Shown here piece by piece: positions 24,500 to 36,899 of a stretch of DNA of 64,000 nt. The stretch comes from Lineus longissimus (taxonomy: Eukaryota; Nemertea; Pilidiophora; Heteronemertea; Lineidae). The stretch lies in the NCBI RefSeq assembly GCF_910592395.1, contig NC_088320.1, forward strand, positions 5,270,001-5,334,000, read 5' to 3'. The position numbers and the translations under genes are program-made. Below the pieces are notes generated by a model. It did not search any database and had not been told where the DNA came from. It worked only from the letters and a program-made list of their open reading frames with translations. Each line of letters starts with the position of its first letter. Positions within the stretch are counted from its first letter, which is position 1.

Positions 24500-27400
24500 T
24501 ATCTGGTGTCATTAGTCACCAATCAAACACTCAGACCGCAGTAATCATTCATTCGTTATTGCCAATGGGTTATTTGTGCAGTGTATCACCGAGGGCTTGA
24601 TTGATCGGACAAGAAAGCAAACGTCTATATGTTACACCATCCTCATGATATCAAACTAATCATGGGGAGGAGTTTATTCCTTTGAGTTTGAGAGTTTTAT
24701 TGATGACCTATATAGTGTGCTCGGCTGCTCAAGTATCAAAATGTAAAATTTAACCATACTAACTGGAGATTAAAGTACTGATCACATCTGCACGTGGCAG
24801 AAATTTCATAAAGATTCAAGAGCTGAAAATATAGTCTCAGAGATATTCAAGATAAAAAGTGATATCTTCTTTTTGTGACACCTTGTACCTGATCGTGCAG
24901 GGTGAATTGTCTCATGCGTGAGAGAAACACCATGATTATTCTACTGGTATGGTTTCTTTTCTTTATACCCTGAAAAATCAAAGGTAAGGTCGGGTCTATC
25001 AAACAGCGTCGTTTTGTGTTTAGTTCTAATGACACATAATGAGACAATAGTTCATGCAACGCCTTCAGACTGGGAACTAATCGGTTTGAATGCACAATAT
25101 CGATGACACCAAAAACAGTGCTACAAATATTATTGAGGTGAACATTACGACTGGTGTTACTAGTAACATCAGGTTACAGAAATGAATACTAAAACCAGTG
25201 AAAAAATGCGCATTTTTTTCAGGTGTAAATCTCTCTCTTAACGAATGGAAAAAAACTCATAAATCGCTAACTAAAACGTGTATGCGTGCTAATGTCAGGT
25301 TTTACGTTTGATTTAGAAAACAGCTTTATGCCTTATCTATGATGAGCAGGTGCACCTTTCAGAGATGCTGTACAACTACTGATTGATTACGACGGATATT
25401 TCTTGCTTCCAATATGCTACTTTGATTAATCTTTAATCATTACGTGGAGAAGCCAATCTTTCCAGACAAAGAAATATGACTGTATTCCCATGGCAATCAT
25501 ATTAGATGAAGAGTGGGGTCAAGCATAAAAGTACAGGATCGGGCCCGCGGAGGGGGCAGGTGCTGATGATGATTGCAAGCAACTACAACTCATTCATCCG
25601 ACGAGTCCTGAGGATACCTTCATCTATCTTCAAAGATTCTTGTAAAAAGCTTTCTTAGCTAAATGTTCTAAACAAAGAATCTTGCAAGAATATCTTGTAA
25701 CGAATTTAGACATGTTAGATGTACATTTTTACAAAACTGAATAAGTACGTCAGAATCGTATCGAACGTTTCGACCTGAGTTCCAGGGGGGGAGTAAATAG
25801 TTTGGTTGGACGACATTAAGAAGGTGGGTTTGGAAGGATTAACGATGGCATACCTTACTGTAGCAGAATATCAGCTAAAGATGCATAGCCGTAATTACTA
25901 ACATTATGTCGTATCCTTGCTGTAAGAAATGGCCCTATTCCGGTTACTGCAATCACATAATGACCCGTAATTTTCCCGGGCGAATCAGCTTCCCAAATTT
26001 TCGAAAGGCGTAACACACATCCCAAGCCTCAACTAATGAATCGTTATCCTTCTTACCAGTAATCCTTCAGAGACCAGCCGACATTTACACTTGGATGTGT
26101 GCTTACCAGCGTACCTTGAACTTTGCAACACGAAACACAACATTTGAAGAATACGGCATAAGCTGACGGCGAAGACAAATCAGTGTCTGATTCACCGCGG
26201 ATTGTTCCCCGCCGACTGACTTATACGTAACCAGGACGTATAGATCCATGTGACAACTTTCATTTTATCGCCGTTACCAATGGTGTTTCAACTTTTATTC
26301 AAAGGTGCATTGTGACTGTCTGGGGTTTGAGGGTGGTAAACAGGAATGGCAGGAAACGTATCTAAACGTGGCTTTCAGAAGGCTTTTGAAAAGTTTGTTG
26401 AGCATACCTTTTAACAGAACAGCATCTATATAATCAGGCTCCAGGCAGATTCAACTACCCAGTTTCAGCAGAATTTCATGGTCAACCAGAGGGACAATCG
26501 ACACTTAGCTGGCAAGGCCCTTTATCAATGACTAAATTCAAATCAATTTCAAAGGTGCAATCGTTCAAATCAGTTTCATCTAATAGCTGTCATCGTGTGA
26601 GAATTTAACACCCCACTGAGATAATGTTGCTGGATAATAAATGTCAATTGCAGGTATAAATAAATAAACTGCAGATGACATTCGTAGACGTTCTTACGTA
26701 CACTAGCTGTCTTTCTTTAGGGTTGCGAGACCTGCCGAGATTCGTTGTAAACACCAGGAAATGGTGAATGGGTATGACATAAGTGTGTAGTTCGCATGGC
26801 TACAAGTCGGGTTGGGCCTCCAACACTGGTGACTGTAATGGTAAGACGGACTACAGGTTTGAAAGCTATTGATCCAGATACCTCCTAACTCTAGCGATTT
26901 CTTAAAAGCCATGTCACGGGATTGGCGGCGTGTTACAAGGTCTACAGATATCTAATCCAAAATTGCAGGAAATGCGTGTCAGAACTGCTTTCACGGCTAT
27001 TTCGCTGTTCATTGGAGGCTTTTAGAAATAAAAGACGCCTTTATTAACAAGGAATTGCTTTATTTATTGGATACGTGCAGCGTAGTGGGAAAAGCCCACC
27101 AAGAATATGTACATTGTACTTGTGAAATAAAATTTCCCGTGTCAAGGACAAGCAATCGCGAACGCCAACCAAGAAAGTTTTTTGAAGGAAACAATCCCAA
27201 AGTCGAAAATCTCGATAAGAGTCCTGTAAGATTCTTAGTTAAGATCTTATTACTGTCACTATTACACGGATCCGTACTTCGTCGTTCGAGTGGTTGCGCA
27301 ACTAGCCTATATACTTGGCTTGAATTTGCGCTGCGCCAAAGCTTTTAACGTTACAAATGTAATTTCTTCAGGGGTCCTTGCCGTGCACGCGAATGACTTC

Positions 27401-29324
27401 TTAAGCCGGCGTGGTCTCGCCAAATTGTCATGATTGTCTGGAGCCTAATGATGTCTGGCAATATCTATTGATTTAACAATCGTATTTGGTGAAATAGTGA
27501 GATTTTCATCGAAAATCAATCATCACAGGTAATCCTTGTGGCGTTATGGGAAGGTCGATTTTAGAGCGACTGCACTTTCAGGGAATAAAAGATTGATTCA
27601 TGTTTTCCGTAGAAGAATCCTGCGAATTTCCCCTGGATATTTTGCAGGCCCTATGGTACACCTCTTGGTCTGATAAGCGTAAAGGATATACTCGTATCAG
27701 GCTATTTAAGGAGCAACGAATCTATACAGGGCCGCCGGCCAAACCTACCGACTTTTTCGAGAGAGTGCCCATTCACTTCAATCCGTCTTTCCCAGGTAAT
27801 GCAACGGGCACACCGCGTCGCTTAATTCACTTCGTAAATTATCGATTTCGCCAGATTTTATTGAGCAGTAACTAACTTCCATTTGATTTATGAAGATCGT
27901 AATAATTGCAAATGGAGCGAGTTATTGCAATTCTCTAGTTGGGTAATTCAATTTTCGCATAAATCAATCCTTAGTCTTTCTTCCGAGGTATTTTGAGAGT
28001 AGCGTAAGAAATATGAACGTGACAACCCACTAAGACCGTATTGACATGCTGTGTTATCGCTTTCGAAACAGGCAGACGTAAAGCTTTTTTTCAAATAAGC
28101 TTGATGTAAGTGCATTTATTTGTAAAACGGGCGAAGTAGCTGAGAAGGGGAAAAATATCACAGAAGAAAACTTCAATATATGCACTGGGAAATAGGTAAA
28201 AAGTAGACAGAGTATTTAGAGGCTCTTTATGATGAAATTATGTCCGGTAATTGGAATTCAAATATAGATGACTAAATGCGTCTGTAAGTGAATATTAATA
28301 TCGAAACTGTACGCCAAATGATCGTGACCAGACGACACAAATCATAAAGGACTGATCGAACTTTCGGAATTCATAAGTGAAAAAGTCTCCCCTCGTAGAA
28401 AGCATCGTGCATGTCGAACAAAATCGGAAATTGCAAATCATGTCAGTCACTCAAGCTAAGAAATGTCACATGTTAACTATGTTGAGACACGATACCCGCT
28501 TTCAAATAAAGTTGGAATTAGATCCAGGGTTTTGCGAGAGGCGAAGCCTGATTAAACAGACATAAAATGCGTTTTGATCGCCTGATACGAGAACTTCTTG
28601 ATCATAATTGGATGATTTTTTTCAACGGATCGAGATAAGGCAAATGATTTCCTAGGTTTTAGTTCGTGAAGTTGCTTATCTGGCGTGACTTTTATACGCT
28701 TAATAGCATTAATAAAAAGATTTGTCGTTTTCTTTTGCGACATCAACGCATAAATTCACATATTTGCGACAAAAAAATATACACCGTACGGCACTTAAAT
28801 AATTGCTTGAAATCGTTTTAGGTATTACAGGGCAGATTCTAAAGAAACAATCCAATCTTAATAACCTGCTTGACAAGGTACATTATAGGTCATTTCCTTT
28901 AACAGACCAGTCCATCAATGTCACTCCTTTGGTAATTTCAACTTTGGGTCCCAGAAACCAAATTAGGAGATCATCTCTTGAAATTTAATTTGTGGAGGGT
29001 TAACATCGACGAAAGCCTTGACCAGATGTTGCCTGTTTATCCATAATAGTCGTGACCCTCTATAGCTGCATCTAAACTTTGAGCCACGTTTTAGCAAGTA
29101 ACAGCATTAGCCTTTTACTTGTAATCAATATGGGGACTGGGAGATTTACAGCTGATATAGCATGGGGCCATCCAGTTTGTATGTTCGCCTGAAGAGGCGA
29201 GAGGGGGTCTAGGAATTTTTGGGAAAATGCGTATTGTGGATCGCACTTTCTCACAGACTGTTCTGTGGATAAAAGTACCCAGGTTGAAAATACTGATAAG
29301 ATTCTTAAGATCTTTTAAGATCTT
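24500..29324. other. Intergenic stretch, no gene seen
   Basis: AT-rich. The longest frames (27055-27348 and 27600-27875) have no motif, and no paired splice sites or domain text could be supported. Confidence 0.45.
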
Positions 29325-29374
29325 ATACATGTACACACACTGAATATTAAAATATTCAGTGTGTGTACATGTAT
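29325..29374. repeat. Perfect 24-bp inverted repeat with 2-bp centre
   Basis: The arms are 29325-29348 and 29351-29374. The left arm begins atacatgtacacacactgaa and the right arm is its exact complement, separated by AA. It would form a strong cruciform or RNA hairpin. A second imperfect hairpin, built on caaggcca...tggccttg, lies at 29485-29547. Confidence 0.9.
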
Positions 29375-29769
29375 ATACATTCGTTACAAGATTCTTGTGT
29401 GACTCTTAGTTAAAATCTTAACTACAGAGAACCATGCACAAGGAACTGATTTACCTCACGAAGACCATGACAACGTGATAGAAGCAAGGCCATCCTATCC
29501 TAGTGCTTGCGATCATGGTACTAAACACTAAGAATAGGTTGGCCTTGTAATGCCTTTGGCAGTTCTAGGTACAGTAAACATTGCATAGAAATAACAAATT
29601 CTGCTATCAGCTATCATGGTGTAATGATCATCACAAACCATAAGACATTCACCCATTCGAACACTTTCTTGTAACTCGTTTTCCAATGAAATTCATACGT
29701 CGTTCATCTCATCTCGATTGACCTAGTAAGTACGTCCAACCTGAACCGACAAAGTGATTACCTCCACGG

Positions 29770-32062
29770 ACCGACGCAGGCAGGATCATTGTGTCAAATC
29801 ACCTCTGCCAGCCTCATCGACACCCACCACATCCGGTCCGCTCTACTGTTGCCAATGCCCAACATCTAGCACTTGGCATGCGTATTGTCACAGCTCGTAT
29901 GGAATATCAACGCGTGCCTGAGGGGATTACTCCATCTGATCAAAGTAATGTAGCCACTTCATGTGGCGGTACACCCTCGGAAGCCAATTTTCACTTGCCT
30001 ACCTGCCGCACTTATTAGCCATTTTCACGGAAGCCAATTCCTACATGCTGTTCTAATTGACTTCCATGACTGAGAGTTCAGGGGTGTCTGACTACGGCTG
30101 GCAGGTAAATTGTGTGGAAAAGAGTACACTATAGGTTTGTAGTTCGTGTCAATTTTATGTGACACTTTTGACAATTTTTGGCCGGTGTCAAATTCACTGA
30201 CAACAAAGAAGCTGTGGGGACACGTAGACGACCTGCAGCGCAACAGCCGAATTTGTCACGGCGCACGACCTGTTGAGATGGTCGTTAACTGACTATTGGG
30301 TTAAAGTAATTTGCCTCACCTCGAAAGCCATATGGGTGTTCCTCTAATACAATGATAATAGCACAGATACGTCACATTCCCGACAGATAAAAATTAATTA
30401 CAACCATATCGATCCTTTCCAAGTCATGAGAGAACTGAATAGGTCGGGAGATTTCTTTTATAAGGTAATGACTGCCACGCATAGCTTCCTGTGTCATCTT
30501 CGGAAGAATAACTCGAGTTTTCTTTCAACGTCGCTTTTTGTCACGGAAGTAAAATAGGCCGGGAAGCAGATCATGGAGATAAAACTCTCGGGATCCTACT
30601 ACAGAGTAGACATTTTTCAAAACCCCGTAGATTATTAGGTAAAAAAGCTACCAACACAGCACAGTAGCCTTTATAGTTTTCCTGAACTATTGCCTGAGCC
30701 GCAAATGCAGATCAGATCGGAACTCAACCCGTTTCGTTAGGAGCACGTGCTTGGCACTCCCTTTGAGGGGTACGCCGTTCGTAATTACCTGTGAATTACG
30801 TAAAATGAATATGGATTTCAACAATGCCGTTGTGTATGTAGAGATATACAAATACTACGAGTACCAAGTTTCAGTAAATTCGTATGCATAATAACTGCAC
30901 AACAGGATTGTGCATCCTGGACCACAAGTAATTGCTAACGGCGTACCCCTCTGCGTTTTCAACCTATGTCATGCAACATGGGTTCATTATTTGGACAATA
31001 AAAGGTGGAAACATAACTTTGCCATTAGCCTTGGAGGTTGTGAAAATATCACGCAACATGACAACATGCTCAGCTACACAACGTCCGTATTTCTATGTAT
31101 AATCTAACGTTATTACCAGTGCACTTGACATTGTTATTAAGTAGGAAGCCTGTTCATTGATAGCCCGCTACAGGCATGCGAATTCCTGTACATTCATTGC
31201 ACTCGTAAAAAAAGAGCCAACACATCTTTGGCGATGGAGGCAATCGCACACGGCCAAAGTTGGCAATGACAGCTTCATCTGTACACACACTTTATCATAC
31301 AATGCCCTTCAGAACCATGTTGAGAAGTAGTACAAGTAAAAACCATTTCAACTATAGCCTTTGAAGAAGCAAAACATGACACCAAATGTTGACTTGGTGC
31401 GATAAGACAAATATTGAGTAGAGAACTGTTCTTCAACTGGTACATTATTACTCTGCAAACGATATTGGGTGATTCTAATAAAAGTAGAAGGAAACTGGTG
31501 ACCCCTGGAATGAGGAAACCTACGCTAGAAGGAGAGTCGTTCTCTCTACAGATGAGTGTAGCGTGAATCCGGGACTTCGATCAGAGGTGACAAGCACTGA
31601 TGTTTCTCGCGGACCACTCCGACAGCCCATGCGACAATTACTGGTTGTTTTATTATCACCAGTTTATCAGCCACTGACCTCGACATGTGACGCATCCATT
31701 TACCCCTTGTCATGCAAGTCAATTAGGACGCCAAGCTGCGATTGGCTTTCCTTGGAGTAGCTCAAAAAGTGCGGCAAGCAGGCAAGTGAGAATTGGCTCC
31801 AGGGGGATGCCATCACCTTAAGTGGTTACATTACTTTGATCACAGGGAGTAACTCCTCAGGCGCATATTGATAGTCTACACGAGATTTGACAATACGCAT
31901 GATAAGTAGATTCGGGGCCGCATTGGTCAACAGAGCAGATGTGTTAGGTGAGTATCGGCTCAGCCAGTGAGAGGTGATTTTACTATTACCCTCTCAATGT
32001 TCGTTCACTAAGTGATTAATCAGAGGTAAAGTCCGCGACAAAGATCCTTATCTGCGTCGGTG
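29770..32062. mobile_element. 2.3-kb inverted-repeat element without visible transposase
   Basis: The left arm (about 29770-30075) and right arm (about 31705-32062) are diverged reverse complements. Shared blocks in order from outside are accgacgcag, aaatcacctct, catgcgtattgtca, gatcaaagtaatgta, cacttgcct, gccgcact and ctaattgactt. Near the centre sits a second inverted pair: 30765-30787 (gaggggtacgccgttcgtaa) and 30929-30951. The interior has only short frames. This looks like a non-autonomous DNA transposon or a large foldback. Target duplications could not be fixed. Confidence 0.65.
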
Positions 32063-33050
32063 CCAAGATGGATCCGCACAAAGGTGGTCGCTGCACGGAG
32101 GACTCATCGGGTCCAGTGGAGATTAAAATCGGAAGAGTGTGTTGATTCAGTCAGTTTTTCGTGTTCTGTAGAGTGGCACTTGACTGGGCTGCCGACATCT
32201 GAATGCCATTAATGAGTCTGGCCGGCCGCACCTGTCCACAAATCGTTATTTAGCATCAGTTAATGATGAGACAACGAAATAGATCATTTAGTAGTCGTCT
32301 AGCTGGCGATTCTCATAAAGATGTGGAGAAAACGTTTACGTATGCACGTACTGATGATAAATCCCATCCTGAGAGGACTTAGCTGGGTCAAAATGTCAAT
32401 TTATCTATTCTGCATTATTCTGCTTTCCGACTGTTATTGTTACAACCAGTGTGATAATCCGCCTGGGGAATTCTGTGTATCTGTGATATCACCATTCCCA
32501 GTGCAAGCATACCCAACTGTGAAATTACTTATCAACGAAACCTGGTAACACAGTACATGGTCAGGAGATAAGGGAAATAATGGAAACCATGTTCATATGC
32601 GAAGTTACGCTGGAGATAATAAGTCCATCGATCGATATATTTCCTGAAAAAAAATGTTCATGTTGAAAAAAAGATATGGGATGTCCTTTTTACAACACTT
32701 GCGGAAATCGTTATTGGTGATTAGCATTTAGTCTCTTGCTACATCGAGGAGGCACATGGAGGGAAATAAGCACATTTTCCTCCCATGGTCACCTAAAATC
32801 CCACACCCAAATTCTCCCTCTAAATCAATTTTATGATCATGTATCATAATAAAAGATTGACACCTTTGACTGATTACTACGACTAGCCTAATTGAAAATA
32901 AGTTCAGTAATGATAACCTACAAACATTTATTGGATTTCGACTATATCCATGCGGTTATACATCACATATCATATGCCTACTAGCTGCGACCGTTAGTGT
33001 GACCTAAAGACACAAATTCGGATTGAACAGAAAATACCGGTTCTATACTG
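32063..33050. other. UGT upstream region, no gene seen
   Basis: AT-rich sequence before the UGT. A 75-codon frame at 32321-32548 has a hydrophobic stretch and several Cys but no recognisable match. No TATA box was evident near the UGT start. Confidence 0.4.
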
Positions 33051-33070
33051 CAAGATGGCGGACCGGAAGT
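33051..33070 (+). promoter_or_regulatory. YY1-type and ETS-type motifs over the UGT start codon
   Basis: The 20 bases caagatggcggaccggaagt combine CAAGATGGCGG (a YY1-type element that often overlaps initiator ATGs) with ACCGGAAGT (an ETS core) at 33062-33070. The UGT ATG at 33055 lies inside the first motif. The match is seen directly; function is inferred. Confidence 0.5.
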
Positions 33071-34635
33071 TCGGCGTTCAAGCGCCTTGCGAACTTCTTT
33101 TCTTGTTCGGATGTGTCATGACATTTCTCACTCGAGTAAGCGCAAAGAAGATCCTTCTGCTCTCGCCCCCGGCAGTAAGTCACCTTCTTCAGACGAATGC
33201 AATTGCAGAGGGCCTGATCGCCAAGGGACATGACGTGTTTATCCCCATTGACGTGAGGGGCAAGACACCGGACGGAATCATCAACCGAGGGGTCAGGCAG
33301 GTTGCATACGACACGGGAGTGGTACCAATTTTCCTTAACCCGGCATTCCAAGCGTACGTTAACATTGACTCGGACGAAGAGGCGACTTTCTTCGAGCGAT
33401 TTAAGATGAAGGTGACTGGTTTCGGACTTTTCCACCAGGAATGCGAAAGGATTGTGAGAAACGATAGACTCTATGAACTCCTAGAGAAGGAACGATTCGA
33501 TTTTGTTGTGGTTAACGGTTTAATGCGATGTTTGATGATCATCCCCCATAAACTGGGTATTCCTTTTGCTAACTTCATGGCTTTCCTGCCTCCAGACATA
33601 CCAGACGCAGCCCTGCAGGGCCCAATGCTCATCCGTGGGCACATGGATGACCTAATATCGGAATCGGACAATACCCTCACGAGGATAGTTCGCATATCAA
33701 TGACGACGTTGCACTCGCTTTTCATGGGAGGTTTCGGTGACTATTCTCCGCGCTTCATCAGCGGTTTGCAAAAGCAATCCCTGTTATGGTTGTATGACAA
33801 TAGCAGAATATTCGACACGGCGCTGCCGGTTTCTTCAAATGTGATACACGTAGGAGGTCTAAATGTACGTAAGCCGGGACAAGTCAAGGATAAAAAAATG
33901 AAACAGTTCCTCGATTCTGCAAATGAGGGTTTTATTTTAGTCTCGTTTGGCAGCATTGCCAGGCAGACCGCTGGCAAACTGATAGAAGTTTTTTTGGATT
34001 CATTCAGAGACGTCCCTTACAAAATTATTTGGAGGTTTAACAGACTGAAATTAAAACCGGGGCAAATTTTGCCAGACAATGTCATGGCGGTGAACTGGAT
34101 TCCACAAAATGACGTCTTGGGGCACAGGAATATCCGGCTTTTCATAACGCACTGTGGGAATGGCGGACAGCATGAGGCTTTGTATAACGCAGTCCCTATG
34201 CTAGGTATCCCGCTGTTTGGAGATCAGTTGCACAATGCGAAACGGATGGAAAGGCGCTGGCTTGGTGTCTTCATCCGTCCACAAGACCTTACCAAAGAAA
34301 AACTCATCGATGGAATAAAGCAGGTCATCACTGACACATCTTTCAAGGGAAATATGGCAGTTGCCTCGAAAATCTTCCGGAGTTCTCCGATGTCGCCTCG
34401 GGAAACTGCCGCCTACTGGATCGATCACGTGATCAAACATGGCGCCGATCACCTTATGAGTCGGACCAATCAGATGTCCTGGTTCGAGATACTGATGATC
34501 GATGTGCTTATTTTTGTAGTGACGCTGATAGTAGTGGTTTGTTTACTTACGTACCTTATAGGAAAATGTGTTATAGGCTTATGTAGGAAGTGTTGCCATT
34601 CAAAACAAGGGCGAATTGAGAAGAAAACCAAATAA
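33055..34635 (+). CDS. Intronless UDP-glucuronosyltransferase-like protein, 526 aa
   Basis: A GT1-family enzyme that normally moves sugar from a UDP-sugar to small lipophilic acceptors in the ER lumen. Single exon. Signal peptide about 1-30; catalytic-type His43 (PAVSH); the UGT signature spans residues 348-391 (WIPQNDVLGH..., THCGNGGQHEAL, ...IPLFGDQ) with the nucleotide-sugar-binding His366, Glu374, Asp390 and Gln391. A C-terminal membrane helix lies at about 479-503, followed by a short Cys/Lys-rich tail ending KKTK, which fits the KKxx ER-retrieval form. Length is typical (about 520-530). The residue that pairs with the catalytic His, normally Asp in an FDxxxxD context, appears to be Asn154 (FDFVVVNGL). 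The intact frame argues for a working gene. The missing introns suggest retroposition or lineage-wide intron loss. Confidence 0.95.
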   Translation: MADRKFGVQAPCELLFLFGCVMTFLTRVSAKKILLLSPPAVSHLLQTNAIAEGLIAKGHDVFIPIDVRGKTPDGIINRGVRQVAYDTGVVPIFLNPAFQAYVNIDSDEEATFFERFKMKVTGFGLFHQECERIVRNDRLYELLEKERFDFVVVNGLMRCLMIIPHKLGIPFANFMAFLPPDIPDAALQGPMLIRGHMDDLISESDNTLTRIVRISMTTLHSLFMGGFGDYSPRFISGLQKQSLLWLYDNSRIFDTALPVSSNVIHVGGLNVRKPGQVKDKKMKQFLDSANEGFILVSFGSIARQTAGKLIEVFLDSFRDVPYKIIWRFNRLKLKPGQILPDNVMAVNWIPQNDVLGHRNIRLFITHCGNGGQHEALYNAVPMLGIPLFGDQLHNAKRMERRWLGVFIRPQDLTKEKLIDGIKQVITDTSFKGNMAVASKIFRSSPMSPRETAAYWIDHVIKHGADHLMSRTNQMSWFEILMIDVLIFVVTLIVVVCLLTYLIGKCVIGLCRKCCHSKQGRIEKKTK

Positions 34636-34636
34636 A
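34631..34636 (+). other. AATAAA overlapping the UGT stop codon
   Basis: The TAA stop (33-35 of 346xx) is embedded in an AATAAA. Other candidate signals lie near 34974 and 35088, so the one actually used is not known. Confidence 0.3.
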
Positions 34637-34639
34637 TTT

Positions 34640-36017
34640 GAAAGATGTGCCAGGTTTTACCAGATTTAAGCCTAACCAGACAATACGAATTAGAAATGCA
34701 TACAAAAGTTACAATGATTAAGCAAATAGGAACTTTCCAGTTTGTGATTACGAATCGCATTACAATATCAGCAATACACTGCTGTACAATCACACTGACT
34801 TTATCAGTCCAAGATGGACCTTCACTGATCCTAGCAACCAGGCGTGATTCGTCTGGCAAATGATGTGGCTAACTAAATAAGACAATCATCTGAAAGTAAT
34901 GACCAATATATATGTTGCCGGAGCATTGGTTTAGACTAGATGACCAAGAGATTGTATGGCCCGGGAAACCGACGCAATAAAGACGGGAAATCAGGGATGC
35001 TGAGGCGTATTGATCAAGCAAATGGTCTCTTTCCATTTACGATGCACACGGATCGTCTGCAAAGGCGCCATTTATCTTGTAGTTGTTAATAAACTTTAAT
35101 GAAGATGTTCCACCGATATTTTCCCATCTCCTGTTTCTTAACACATTCTCCGAGATCGACAGACATAGCTATGCGAAAGAAAACCGGCTATTCGATGTAA
35201 AAGAGACGACGGAAAATAAGTTACACCCTCGCCCGAGATGGCACTGTCGTCTTTCACATTTTCATATATCAATGTTGATGCATGTACTTTGTTCAATACA
35301 TCCACACATGTCAGATATTGCTGCTTATAAAATGATACCATCTCGAGAGGCGACCTTATATAGCTTCCATCAGCTTGCACGCAGTCGCAGTTTTGTTAAT
35401 TAAACATCTAAAAAAGGAGTGAAACACTGTAATGCACGCCCCATGTGTCACCCTTCTAATGTACAGGTTCCCTCCATCTTTGTAAATCAAGTATAACGGC
35501 CATGGTTAAGCTTAGAATTCGCGTCAGCCTGCGCTAGTCCTACTTAACATGAAACTTTTATGTCTTCGATCGTGATTGTGGTTATAAATCATCTTACCTT
35601 TAAGTGAGTTATTTTTACGTCTGAGGAGTGTTGACTTAGTAGGAGCAGAGTTGTTTTTCAAAAATTATTTGAAAGACTCTGGTAGAAGCAACGGCGCTCG
35701 ACTGGCCGCAATGTTAATTTCTCTGCAATAATCACTGCGGCATAACGCTTCGACATAACATGCTTCATGATATATTTCTTGTGGTCAAACAAACCTCCAG
35801 ACCAGATCGACATACCAAAAGAAGTGATTCCATGCACCGCTAGCGCTCATCTGTAAGCCTGGCTTGCAGAATAGAAATGAGATGCTGTGGTTTATGAGCA
35901 TATAGCCCCTCGTTTCCTGGATGATGGTCATCATAATCCGGCTGGGATTGGCTCTATAAAGGTAATGGAGACTTCGGGAATAACTCACAAGAAATGTCGA
36001 TAAAAACAAAAGAATAA
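34640..36017. other. Intergenic stretch after the UGT, no gene seen
   Basis: Short frames only. Two AATAAA motifs near 34974 and 35088 may serve the UGT transcript. Confidence 0.45.
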
Positions 36018-36075
36018 GGTTGACCATATATAGGCACCACCATTTTGGCTAGACCTAATGGCTTTAGGATTTCAA
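36018..36075. mobile_element. Single arm of foldback family E
   Basis: The run ggttgaccatatataggcac followed by caccattttggctag matches the arms of the 13159-13378 element. No second arm is visible nearby. Confidence 0.5.
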
Positions 36076-36220
36076 GTATCAGACTCTTCACCAGGCTGTT
36101 ACCGGCATGAACTACAAAGCTGACAGAAGGTTTGTATTGTACATGTAGTTGCAGAACTTCCAGTAGTAAGTCAATGTGTGAATGATAATGTATTTGAGTC
36201 GGGGCAATCGATTAGACGGT

Positions 36221-36868
36221 TCAATCAATCAATCAATGTTGGCATTTATAAAGCGCTCCAATTACTCAGCGAGTGGGTATTCTAGAGCGCTTTTTTCCCA
36301 AAGGCTTCTGCAAAAAGGAAGGCCTTTAGGATTGATTTGAAAGTCTGGAGGGAATCAGTGTTACGAAGCTTTTGCGGCAGCTGGTTCCACAGTTTTGGGG
36401 CAGCCGCCGTAAACGAACGACCACCAAGAGTCTGGCACTTGAATCGAGGAACCTCAAGGAACATCGCAGGTCCTGATCTAAGGCCTTGGCGGTAAAACCT
36501 TCTTAATTGAATCATGGATCTGAGATATCCTGGAGCCTCCTCATTCAAGCACTTGAACACTAGAAGCAGGATCTCGTACTGGATCCTGAACTGGGAGCCA
36601 CTGGGAGCCAGTGCAGGTGAACCAACACAGGGGAAATATGGTCGAACTTTCCCACCAAACACACAACTCTCGCGGCAGAATTGAAAACCCGTTGGATTCG
36701 GTTTGACAACTTGGTGGGAATACCATTTAGGAGAGCATTACAATAATCAAGGTGGGCGATGATAAAAGCATGTACTAGGGTCTTGGTGGATTTTTCTGAG
36801 AGAAAACGGTTGTGATAATGACACGAACGATTGTGATAATGACAGCACGAGGCCGAGTATTGCAACAT
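36221..36868 (-). mobile_element. 5'-truncated LINE 3' end (CR1/L2/Rex-like)
   Basis: On the minus strand the text reads KTLVHAFIIAHLDYCNALL, RIQRVFNSAARVV, KFDHISPVLVHLHWLPV, then after a frame change QYEILLLVFKCLN, APGYLRSMI and FTAAAPKLWNQLP. This is the C-terminal part of a CR1/L2-like reverse transcriptase. It ends in a short 3' tail, GGAGCGCTTTATAAATGCC, and (TTGA)n microsatellite repeats at 36221-36236, as such elements do. The frame break near 36600 coincides with a short duplication (tgggagcca twice). The catalytic YxDD part is missing, so it is a dead 5'-truncated copy. Confidence 0.9.
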
Positions 36869-36899
36869 GCATGGTAATCCTACTGGTAGGCTACACTAC

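Noticed and set aside
33043-34859. Minus-strand frames opposite the UGT
   Set aside because: They are complements of a gene with a clear signature. None has motifs.
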